Shown here: positions 51,320 to 58,427 of the stretch, piece by piece
How positions within the stretch are numbered: position 1 is the first letter of the stretch
Layout: each line of letters begins with the position of its first letter
Assembly: GCA_041690635.1 (NCBI GenBank)
Contig: JAWLGZ010000003.1
Span: 186,001 to 250,000, forward strand
Length of the DNA stretch: 64,000 nucleotides
From: JAWLGZ01 sp041690635
GTDB taxonomy: Bacteria > Pseudomonadota > Gammaproteobacteria > Thiohalomonadales > Thiohalomonadaceae
Direction: 5' to 3'
Made by a program: the position numbers and the translations under genes
Notes under the pieces: generated by a model
What the model was told of the DNA's origin: nothing
What the model saw: the letters and a program-made list of their open reading frames with translations, nothing else
The model's database searches: none

Positions 51320-52405
51320 TCAGTCGAGGGCCGGGTAGTCGGTGTAGCCCTCGGCGCCACCGCCGTAGAAGGTGGTCGAATCCGGTTCGTTCAGGGGTGC
51401 GTTCAGTTCGAGCCGCCGCGGCAGGTCCGGGTTGGCGATGAACAGGCGGCCAAAGGCGATGAGATCGGCATACCCGTCATTCAGATAGCGTTCAGCTTTT
51501 TCGCGGGTCATGTCGCCGCAGGCAATCACCGGCCCACCGAACCGCTCCCGGGCCTCGAGCAGCAGCGCCGTGCCGCGGGCGTAGCCGTTGAACACCGGAT
51601 CGACGAAGTGGAGGTAGGCGATACCACGCCCGCCGAGGGCCGAGGCGAGACAGTGGGTCATGGCGTCCGCCTCCGGGTCCGCAGGCAGGTCGTTGAAGGT
51701 GCCGTGCGGTGACAGGCGCACGCCGACCCGGTCGGCACCCGCGGCGGCGATCGCCGCGTCCACCGCCTCCAGCAGCAGGCGTGCGCGGCTCTCCAGGGAG
51801 CCACCGTAGGCGTCACGCCGGGTGTTGAGCTGCGTGTTGAGGAATTGGTCGAGCAGGTAACCGTTGGCGCCGTGGACCTCCACGCCGTCGAACCCGGCGG
51901 CGATGGCGTTTTCCGCGGCACGGCCGAACTGGGCAACCACCTCCGCGATGCCGCCTTCGGTGAGTGCGTGGGGCGGACTGCACGGCACCTGCGCCGGGTT
52001 GCCCGCGTCGTCCAGGGCGAAGCACACGACATCAGCGGCCTGGTCGGTCGGTCCGACCGGTGCGCCCCCCTCCGGTTGCAGCGAGCGGTGGGAGATACGG
52101 CCGCAGTGCCACAACTGAGCGAAGATCCGGCCCCCCGCCCCGTGTACCGCATCGGTGATCCGCTTCCAGCCGGCCACCTGCTCGGGGGTACTGATGCCGG
52201 GGGTCCAGAGATAGCCGCGGCCCACGTCCGAGACCAGCGTGCCCTCACTGATGATGAGCCCGGCGGAGGCGCGCTGGGCGTAGTGCTCGGCATTGAGTTC
52301 AGTGGGGAGGTTGCCCGGCTGGCCCGCCCGCGAGCGGGTCAGCGGGGCCATGACGGTGCGGTTGTTGAGCGTAATCCGGCCGAGCGTGAAGGGTTCGAAC
52401 AGCAT
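51320..52405 (-). CDS. nemA: old yellow enzyme-type alkene reductase (NemA-like)
   Basis: A 361-residue FMN-dependent TIM barrel that reduces activated C=C bonds or nitro groups with NAD(P)H. Hallmarks: N-terminal FEPFTLGRITLNNRTVMAPLTRSRA, FAQLWHCGRISH, FDGVEVHGANGYLLDQFLN with the substrate-anchoring His and Asn, and the FMN phosphate region GDMTREKAE...DLIAFGRLFIANPDL. Length and motifs match NemA-type bacterial enzymes. ATG 52405. It is probably a xenobiotic or electrophile detoxification gene; a pirin gene lies upstream on the same strand. Confidence 0.93.
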   Translation of the reverse strand: MLFEPFTLGRITLNNRTVMAPLTRSRAGQPGNLPTELNAEHYAQRASAGLIISEGTLVSDVGRGYLWTPGISTPEQVAGWKRITDAVHGAGGRIFAQLWHCGRISHRSLQPEGGAPVGPTDQAADVVCFALDDAGNPAQVPCSPPHALTEGGIAEVVAQFGRAAENAIAAGFDGVEVHGANGYLLDQFLNTQLNTRRDAYGGSLESRARLLLEAVDAAIAAAGADRVGVRLSPHGTFNDLPADPEADAMTHCLASALGGRGIAYLHFVDPVFNGYARGTALLLEARERFGGPVIACGDMTREKAERYLNDGYADLIAFGRLFIANPDLPRRLELNAPLNEPDSTTFYGGGAEGYTDYPALD

Positions 52406-52469
52406 GCCTCATCTCCATGAATCGATTTCCGAGGCTCATGGTACCCCATTCGACCATCAGCGCTTTTCC

Positions 52470-53330
52470 TTAGATCCGCCCTTCGCGCAGGTCGCGGAAC
52501 GCCTGTGCCAGTTCGTCGCGGGTGTTCATGACGAACGGCCCCTGGCGGGCCACCGGTTCATTGATCGGCTGCCCGCTCACCAGCAGGAGGCGGGCACCGG
52601 TATCGCCGGCCCGGATCGCCACCGTGTCGCCCTCGCCCAGCACGGCGAGCGCGCGCGCCGCCAGCGGGTGTTCGCCCTCGGCCGCCAGCAGCTGGACGGT
52701 GCCGTCGAGCAGTAGTACGAAACCGTTATGGTCTTCCGGCACCGGCTCGCGCAGGCTCGCGCCCGGGACGAGGCTGACGTCGAGGTAGTTCGCGGGAATC
52801 GTCAGGTCCTCCAGCACCCCACGCACCCCGCCCGACGACTTGCCGGCGATGACGCGGATGGTGGCCCCCTCCCGCATCTCGGCCGGGACCTCGGCGGCGG
52901 CGATGTCCCGATAGCGGGGCGGCGTCATCTTCTGCGCCGCCGGCAGGTTCACCCAGAGCTGAAGCCCGAACAGCAGCCCTTCGGTCTGCTCCGGCATCTC
53001 CGAGTGGATGATTCCGCTGCCGGCGCTCATCCACTGCAGGCCGCCGGTCCCGATCACCCCCTCGTGCCCGGCATTGTCCCGGTGGCGCATGCGTCCGGCC
53101 AGCAGGTAGGTGATGGTCTGGAAGCCCCGGTGGGGGTGATCGGGAAAGCCGGCCATGTAACGGTCCGGCTCGTCGGAGTGGAAGGCGTCCAGCAGCAGGA
53201 ACGGATCGAGGCTGTCGATCTCGGGTGTTCCGATGAAGCGGGTCAGGTGCACGCCGGCGCCGTCGGTGGTGTCGAGGCCGCGGATCACCCGCGTGGCAGG
53301 GCGAAGTCTTTCGGAGCCAGTACGGGCCAT
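52470..53330 (-). CDS. pirin family protein
   Basis: A 286-residue bicupin. The first cupin keeps the metal ligands: His residues in FPDHPHRGFQTITYLL and the His/Glu of GSGIIHSEMPE. A second cupin follows (LTIPANYLDVSLVPGASL, FVLLLDGTVQLL). Bacterial pirins include quercetinase-like dioxygenases and regulators of pyruvate dehydrogenase; the role here is open. ATG 53330. It precedes the nemA-like gene by about 65 nt on the same strand. Confidence 0.93.
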   Translation of the reverse strand: MARTGSERLRPATRVIRGLDTTDGAGVHLTRFIGTPEIDSLDPFLLLDAFHSDEPDRYMAGFPDHPHRGFQTITYLLAGRMRHRDNAGHEGVIGTGGLQWMSAGSGIIHSEMPEQTEGLLFGLQLWVNLPAAQKMTPPRYRDIAAAEVPAEMREGATIRVIAGKSSGGVRGVLEDLTIPANYLDVSLVPGASLREPVPEDHNGFVLLLDGTVQLLAAEGEHPLAARALAVLGEGDTVAIRAGDTGARLLLVSGQPINEPVARQGPFVMNTRDELAQAFRDLREGRI

Positions 53331-53472
53331 GTGGTTTCTCCTCTCCTCAACGATCGGGCACTGTCCCTTCCCAATACTATGGACCGATCCCGATCACAGT
53401 GGAGCCCCGGTAGATGCGCAAGACCCGGGGACGTGCTTTGATTGGAGACGGAAGCATCACCGGTGCCGATGG

Positions 53473-53622
53473 ATGAATCAAGAGAACAAGGGCCCGCCGC
53501 GGGAGAGCCGTTCGGAACAGATGTTGACCGGGTTCAGCCGCTTCATGGTGGGACTGATGTGGGCGATTCTGCTCGTCGTGGTGCTGGTCGTCGCCTACCT
53601 CGCCAACCGCTTTTACACATGA
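53473..53622 (+). CDS. small single-pass membrane protein
   Basis: A 49-residue ORF: a charged N-terminal part (NQENKGPPRESRSEQ), then one transmembrane helix (FMVGLMWAILLVVVLVVAYLANRF) and no cytoplasmic tail. It has the typical composition of a real small membrane protein, but no strong ribosome site is seen and I do not recognise a family. It lies between the divergent pirin gene and the convergent amt-GGDEF gene. Confidence 0.5.
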   Translation: MNQENKGPPRESRSEQMLTGFSRFMVGLMWAILLVVVLVVAYLANRFYT

Positions 53623-53669
53623 CGAGGCACCGTACCTCAGCCGCTCCTGCACCCGTGTGATCCCCGGCA

Positions 53670-55574
53670 TCACAGGGCGGGGGCAAACTCCTCCGGCTCA
53701 TCGGTGTAGAAGCGGACCACGCCCTTACCGGCCAGCTTGGCCACGTACATGGCGTGGTCCGCCTTGCGCAGGACCGATTTGACGCTCTCGCGCAGCTCGG
53801 GTGAGAAGAGGGCGATGCCGACCGAGACCCCAATATGTGCCTGTTCGCCGTCGAGGGGGAACGGGTCGGAGATGATGTCGATGATCTTCTCCGCCACCTG
53901 ACGCGCCGCTTCCACACCGGAGTCCTCCAGCAGCAGGGCGTACTCGTCGCCACCGAGGCGGGCAAGCAGGTCGTTTTCACGAATACAGCCGTTCATGCGG
54001 CGGGCAACCTCCTTCAACACCTTGTCGCCCGCCTCGTGACCCAGGCGATCGTTCACCCGCTTGAAGCCGTCCAGGTCGAAATAGAGCACCGCACCCGTGC
54101 CCCGATTGCGCGCCGCCCGCGCCAGGGCGCGGCGTACGGTATCGAAAAAGAGCCGACGGTTGGCCAGCCCGGTCAGGGTGTCGTAGTTGGCGAGTTGGAC
54201 GAGCTTGTGCATCGCCATGTGGCGCCGGTCAGTCTCCATACGGAACTTCTCCAGCACCGCGTTGTAGAAGAGCGCGACCTGGGCCGCCTCCGTCTCGGGC
54301 TCCACCTTCACCGGCCGCTTGAAGTCGCCACTGCGTGCCTGCAGGTCCATCTGGGTCAGCAGGTCGAGTACCGAGGTGCTGGCCCCGTGTTCGGCCACAT
54401 TCAAACCGATGCGTTCCTCCCGGGGCGTCACGCGCAGTCGCACCAGCCGGCCGGCGAGCCGCAGCAGACTGTAGCTCACGCCGAACGCGTACAGCCCAAT
54501 GGTGACAATCCCCTGCAACTGGATCAAAAACTGGTCCAGTCGACCCTGATCGCCCCACGAACCGTCGGGCGCCAGCACGGCCACCGCCAGCGTGCCCCAG
54601 ATACCGGCAAAGAGGTGAACCGGCACCGCCCCGATGGCGTCGTCGATATGCAGGCGTTCCAGAAGCCAGGCGCCGCCGATGCAGACCACACCGCCGACGG
54701 CGCCGATCACCACCGAGGCTGCCGCTTCCATCAGGTGGCAGGAGGCGGTGATCGCCACCAGCCCGGCCAGCACGCCGTTCATGATGTGGTCCGCCTTGGG
54801 CCGACCGTTGTGTTGCCAGCTCAGCACCAGTGCGGCCAGACCGCCGGCCGCAGCGGCGAGCGCGGTGTTGGTGATGATGAGCGGCACCTTGGGGGTGAGG
54901 CCCAGGGTGCTGCCGCCGTTGAAGCCGAACCAGCCGAACCAGAGCAGAAACACACCGAGCGCGGCCATCGGCAGGCTGTGGCCCTCGATATGACGTCCCC
55001 CCTTGCCGAAGCGGCCGAGACGGGGGCCGATCACCAGCAGGGCGGCCAGGGCCACCCAGCCGCCCACCGAATGGACCACGGTGGAACCGGCGAAGTCGAT
55101 GAATCCCGCCGTGCCGAGCCAGCCAACGAAGTGGTCGCCGTCGGCGCCCGCCCAGGCCCAGTGCCCCACCACCGGATAGATGAACCCGGCGATCAGCACC
55201 GAGGTGAAGAAGTACCCGGCGAAGCGCATCCGTTCGGCCACTGCGCCGGAGACGATGGTGGTTGCGGTACCGCAGAACACCATCTGGAAAAAGAAGAAGG
55301 CCAGCAGCCAGGGATCGGTCACATCGATCAGCACGAAATGGGAGGTGCCGATGAGGCCGTTCCAGCTCTCGCCGAACATGAGGGCGAAGCCGAACAGGGC
55401 AAACAGGGCGGACGAGGCGCAGAAGTCCACCAGATTCTTCATGGCCACATTGATGCTGTTCTTGGCCCGAACTAGTCCGCTCTCCAGGCAGGTGAAGCCC
55501 GCCTGCATGAGGACAACCAGGAAGCCGCAGAGCAGAATCCAGATAATGTCGCTGTTGAGGGTGTCGGAACCCAT
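53670..55574 (-). CDS. ammonium transporter (Amt) fused to a GGDEF domain
   Basis: A 634-residue protein. Residues ~1-400 are an Amt/Rh channel with eleven membrane helices, and the conserved pore twin histidines are present (H168 in STVVHSVGG, H320 in AVPVHLFAG). A linker helix leads to a C-terminal GGDEF domain (about 460-630) with NYDTLTGLANR, YFDLDGFKRVNDRLGHEAGD and RLGGDEYALLL. GGDEY is a functional variant, and the RxxD I-site (REND) sits five residues before it. It probably couples ammonium sensing or flux to c-di-GMP synthesis. ATG 55574 was chosen; the frame is open for 12 more codons from a TTG. Confidence 0.94.
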   Translation of the reverse strand: MGSDTLNSDIIWILLCGFLVVLMQAGFTCLESGLVRAKNSINVAMKNLVDFCASSALFALFGFALMFGESWNGLIGTSHFVLIDVTDPWLLAFFFFQMVFCGTATTIVSGAVAERMRFAGYFFTSVLIAGFIYPVVGHWAWAGADGDHFVGWLGTAGFIDFAGSTVVHSVGGWVALAALLVIGPRLGRFGKGGRHIEGHSLPMAALGVFLLWFGWFGFNGGSTLGLTPKVPLIITNTALAAAAGGLAALVLSWQHNGRPKADHIMNGVLAGLVAITASCHLMEAAASVVIGAVGGVVCIGGAWLLERLHIDDAIGAVPVHLFAGIWGTLAVAVLAPDGSWGDQGRLDQFLIQLQGIVTIGLYAFGVSYSLLRLAGRLVRLRVTPREERIGLNVAEHGASTSVLDLLTQMDLQARSGDFKRPVKVEPETEAAQVALFYNAVLEKFRMETDRRHMAMHKLVQLANYDTLTGLANRRLFFDTVRRALARAARNRGTGAVLYFDLDGFKRVNDRLGHEAGDKVLKEVARRMNGCIRENDLLARLGGDEYALLLEDSGVEAARQVAEKIIDIISDPFPLDGEQAHIGVSVGIALFSPELRESVKSVLRKADHAMYVAKLAGKGVVRFYTDEPEEFAPAL

Positions 55575-55720
55575 GACCGTGTTTCCGCGTCCGGATCCCC
55601 TCACCTGCAAGTTGTGAACCAGCGGGGAGGGGCCGCCACTGCGCGGCGTTCCGCGGCTTCGGATGCCACGGAAGGTGTCCGGAATGCGACAATGGGAAGA
55701 AAGGCGACAGGAACGGGGCG

Positions 55721-56545
55721 ATGAAGATCGCGGTGATCTCGGACGTACACGGCAATCTGCCGGCGCTGGAGGCGGTACTGGAGGATCTGGATCGGTGGTC
55801 GCCGGAACAGGTGATCGTCAATGGTGACCTCATCAACCGCGGCCCCAACAGTCTCGCCTGCGTGCGGTTGCTGGCGGAGCGCTTCCCACACTTTCGGGGC
55901 GTCAAGGGCAACCACGAGAAGTGGGTGCTGCGCTGCGCCGACCGTGCGGTGGATCCCCAGGTGAACGCCTTCGACCTCAAGCGCTTCGCCCACTTTACGG
56001 TCGACCAGCTCGGGGAGGCGCTCGCACCGTTTCACGGCTGGCCCGATCACCTCGACCTCACCACCCCGGCGGGGGCGACGCTGCACATCACCCATGGTTC
56101 GCGGCTGGGGGATCGCGAGGGGATCCTGCCAGAGACCACGGGCGAGGAGTTGCGGCAGAAGCTGGGCGACCCGCGCGATCTGTTCGTAGGCTCCCACACC
56201 CACAAACCGCTGGTGCGCCGTTTCGAGGAGAGGCTGGTGGTCAACAGCGGCTCGGTCGGCGCCCCATTCGATCGCGACCCCCGGGCTTCCTACCTGCGGC
56301 TCACCTGCGACGACGCCTGGCAGGCAGAGATCACCCGGCTCGACTATGACCGCAGCCGCACCGAACGGGAGTTCGAAACCAGTGGTTTTCTCGACCAGGG
56401 CGGCCCGCTCGCTCGCCTGATGCTCACCGAACTGCGCCACTCGCGCGGCCATATGGGGCCGTGGATGCGCCGCTACCACCAGGCGGTACTCGAGGGTGAG
56501 ATCGCCGTTGCGGCGGCAGTGGACGACTATCTCGACCGGCTTTGA
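55721..56545 (+). CDS. metallophosphoesterase
   Basis: A 274-residue calcineurin-like phosphoesterase. All five metal-ligand blocks are visible: ISDVHGN, NGDLINRGPNS, GVKGNHEKW, HITHGSRLG and VGSHTHKPLV, then VNSGSVGAPFD. Architecture and motifs resemble YfcE/DNA-repair-exonuclease-like phosphodiesterases acting on an unknown small phosphate ester. The substrate is not predictable. ATG 55721. It is divergent from the Amt-GGDEF gene and upstream of a CapA-like gene on the same strand. Confidence 0.9.
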   Translation: MKIAVISDVHGNLPALEAVLEDLDRWSPEQVIVNGDLINRGPNSLACVRLLAERFPHFRGVKGNHEKWVLRCADRAVDPQVNAFDLKRFAHFTVDQLGEALAPFHGWPDHLDLTTPAGATLHITHGSRLGDREGILPETTGEELRQKLGDPRDLFVGSHTHKPLVRRFEERLVVNSGSVGAPFDRDPRASYLRLTCDDAWQAEITRLDYDRSRTEREFETSGFLDQGGPLARLMLTELRHSRGHMGPWMRRYHQAVLEGEIAVAAAVDDYLDRL

Positions 56546-56626
56546 GGCTGAATCGTCGGGTTACGCCGGCCCGACCCGATCTGCGCGTGCTTTGACGATT
56601 CGGCGTCAGGCGCCCACGCTCAAAGG

Positions 56627-57733
56627 ATGAGCCTGCCGCTGACCCTCCTGCTCTGCGGCGATGTGATGCTCGGCCGCGGCATCGATCAGATCCTGCCCCG
56701 GCCGGTCAATCCGGCGCTGCATGAATCCTGGATCCGGGATGCGCGAGACTATGTCGCCCTGGCGGAAAGGAGGAACGGCCCCATACCCCGGGGGGTCGGT
56801 TTCGATTACGTCTGGGGCGAGGCGCTGCCGGCGCTTGCGCGCGTCGCGCCGGAGCTGCGCATCATCAACCTGGAAACCGCCGTCACCACCAGCGAGCACC
56901 CCTGGCCGGGCAAGGGGATTCACTACCGCATGCACCCCGCGAACACGGCGGTCCTGAACACCGCCAGGATCGACGGCTGCGTGGTCGCCAACAACCATGT
57001 CCTCGATTGGGGGCATGAGGGGCTGTTCGAAACCCTCACGACACTGGAGAAAAGCGGCATCAGAACGGCGGGTGCCGGCCGGGACAGGCAACAGGCGTGG
57101 ATGGTCACCCCTTTCGAATCACCGGCCGGTCGGCTGCTGCTCTTCGCCTGTGCCCACGGCAGCAGCGGTGTGCCGGAGAGCTGGGCCGCGATGACCGACC
57201 GGCCCGGCGTCGCGCTGCTGCCGGATCTCTCGATGGAGACCGTGGACGCCGTGGTGGCGCACTGCCGGGCGGCGCGGCGCGAGGGGGATCGGGTGGTGGT
57301 CTCGATACACTGGGGCGGGAACTGGGGCTACGATATCCCCCGCGCACACGTCGCCTTCGCCCACGCCCTGATCGACAGCGGCGTGGTCGACCTGATCCAT
57401 GGGCACTCCTCCCACCATCCGCTCGGGATCGAGCTCTACCGCAACCGGCTGGTGCTCTACGGCTGCGGCGACCTGCTCAACGACTACGAAGGGATTCACG
57501 GTTACGAGCAGTACCGGGGCGAACTGACCCTGCTCTACCTCCCCCGGCTCGGCCGCGATGGTGAACTGCTCGACCTGCAGCTGCTCCCCTTCCGGGTGCA
57601 CCGCTTCCGGCTCGAAGCGGCCACCCCCGACGAGGCGCTATGGCTGAAGGAGCTGTTGAGCCGTGAGGGCACGCCGTTCGGCACCTCCGCCGAACTGGCG
57701 GACGGCCGGCTGCGACTGAAGCGCGGTTCGTAA
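56627..57733 (+). CDS. CapA/PgsA-like metallophosphatase-fold protein
   Basis: A 368-residue protein with the CapA (poly-gamma-glutamate synthesis) family motifs: LLLCGDVMLGRGID at the N-terminus, IINLETAVT, VVANNHVLDWG, SIHWGGNWGYD, and a His-rich HGHSSHHPLG. There is no signal peptide or membrane anchor, unlike true PgsA/CapA of Bacillus, and no capB/capC genes are nearby. A capsule role is therefore unlikely, and a soluble hydrolase is more probable. ATG 56627, with GG-rich sequence before it. Confidence 0.85.
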   Translation: MSLPLTLLLCGDVMLGRGIDQILPRPVNPALHESWIRDARDYVALAERRNGPIPRGVGFDYVWGEALPALARVAPELRIINLETAVTTSEHPWPGKGIHYRMHPANTAVLNTARIDGCVVANNHVLDWGHEGLFETLTTLEKSGIRTAGAGRDRQQAWMVTPFESPAGRLLLFACAHGSSGVPESWAAMTDRPGVALLPDLSMETVDAVVAHCRAARREGDRVVVSIHWGGNWGYDIPRAHVAFAHALIDSGVVDLIHGHSSHHPLGIELYRNRLVLYGCGDLLNDYEGIHGYEQYRGELTLLYLPRLGRDGELLDLQLLPFRVHRFRLEAATPDEALWLKELLSREGTPFGTSAELADGRLRLKRGS

Positions 57734-57834
57734 CCGCCTCTCGCGCCTACTCTGTTCCACTCCCCTGTGGCATCCTTGGTGCCCCCGCGACAACATGGAA
57801 CGCGGGCATCCACATCCATCAGCGGGACTCAACC

Positions 57835-58266
57835 ATCGACCCCTACGTCGGACTTTTCCTGGTCGCCTTCGTCGCCGCCACGCTGCTGCCCGCCGGCTCC
57901 GAGGTACTGTTCGCAGGCCTGCTCACCGGCGGCCACGACCCGTTCACCCTCTGGACCTGGGCCACCGCCGGCAACACGCTCGGCGCAGCGGTGAACTGGG
58001 TGCTCGGGCGCTTTCTGCTCCGCTTCCAGTCCCGGCGCTGGTTTCCTTTCCGGCCGGACAGCCTCGGCCGCGCACAGCACTGGTTCGGCCGGTACGGAGT
58101 GTGGACGTTGCTGCTTTCCTGGCTACCGGTGGTCGGTGACCCGCTGACCTTCGTCGCCGGCGTGATGCGGGTGCGCTTCGCCCTGTTCTTACTGCTGGTC
58201 GCCGCAGGCAAAGGCGGACGCTATGCGATCCTGGTGTGGACCGTACAGCAGAGCGGGATGGTCTGA
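57835..58266 (+). CDS. yqaA: YqaA-like membrane protein, no standard start codon
   Basis: In frame to the stop at 58264-58266, the product PYVGLFLVAFVAATLLPAGSEVLFAGLL...ATAGNTLGAAVNWVLGRFLL...FGRYGVWTLLLSWLPVVGDPLTFVAGVMRV matches the YqaA family (DedA/SNARE-associated-like). No in-frame ATG, GTG or TTG exists between the upstream stop region and the conserved N-terminus. Starting at ATC 57835 gives 143 residues, the family's usual size, with GGGACTC upstream. The first standard start, GTG 57991, would remove two membrane helices. Either ATC is used or the start codon has been lost or misread. Confidence 0.75.
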   Translation: MDPYVGLFLVAFVAATLLPAGSEVLFAGLLTGGHDPFTLWTWATAGNTLGAAVNWVLGRFLLRFQSRRWFPFRPDSLGRAQHWFGRYGVWTLLLSWLPVVGDPLTFVAGVMRVRFALFLLLVAAGKGGRYAILVWTVQQSGMV

Positions 58267-58299
58267 AAAAAAATCCTCCGGTCCCTTTGACAGGAGGAT
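58265..58299 (-). terminator. Rho-independent terminator for the double-PilZ gene
   Basis: Read on the - strand, ATCCTCC-(13 nt)-GGAGGAT is followed immediately by eight T residues. It is correctly placed and oriented to end the transcript of the PilZ gene, so that transcript covers the complement of the riboswitch at 58322-58425. It overlaps the -35 of the riboswitch promoter on the other strand. Confidence 0.75.
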
Positions 58300-58315
58300 A
58301 GGCGTCTCCTAGACA
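58287..58315 (+). promoter_or_regulatory. promoter-like sequence for the c-di-GMP riboswitch
   Basis: A consensus -35 TTGACA (58287-58292) and TAGACA (58310-58315) are 17 nt apart, which predicts a transcript start near 58322, just before the aptamer. The downstream half GGCGTCTCCTAGAC is closely shared with the promoter-like site at 60849-60877. Confidence 0.6.
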
Positions 58316-58321
58316 TGAAGT

Positions 58322-58425
58322 AAGCCCGTTAAAGGCAAACCTGCCAAAAGGCAGGGGCGCAAAGCCACCGGCCTAAGGGATGGATCCTTCGGGATTCACT
58401 TCTAAGGTAGCGGGGCTACCGGGCC
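58322..58425 (+). promoter_or_regulatory. c-di-GMP-I (GEMM) riboswitch aptamer
   Basis: The aptamer is on the + strand. P1 pairs GCCCG (58324-58328) with CGGGC (58420-58424). Then come AAAGGCAAACC, the hairpin CCTGCC-AAAA-GGCAGG, the conserved GCGCAAAGCCACCGGCCTAA, a variable stem, and GGTAGCGGGGCTACCG. These match the GEMM-I consensus core (GGCAAACC..., CGCAAAGCC.CCGGCCTAA, GGTAGCGGGG.TACC) nearly completely. No + strand gene follows closely; the transcript would run antisense into the 3' end of the double-PilZ gene. I do not see a clear terminator or ribosome-site switch after it. Confidence 0.93.
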
Positions 58426-58427
58426 TC

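Noticed and set aside
53835..55475. 546-codon + strand open frame over amt-GGDEF
   Set aside because: It lies antisense to an unmistakable Amt-GGDEF protein and has His/Gln/Gly-biased composition typical of a shadow frame.
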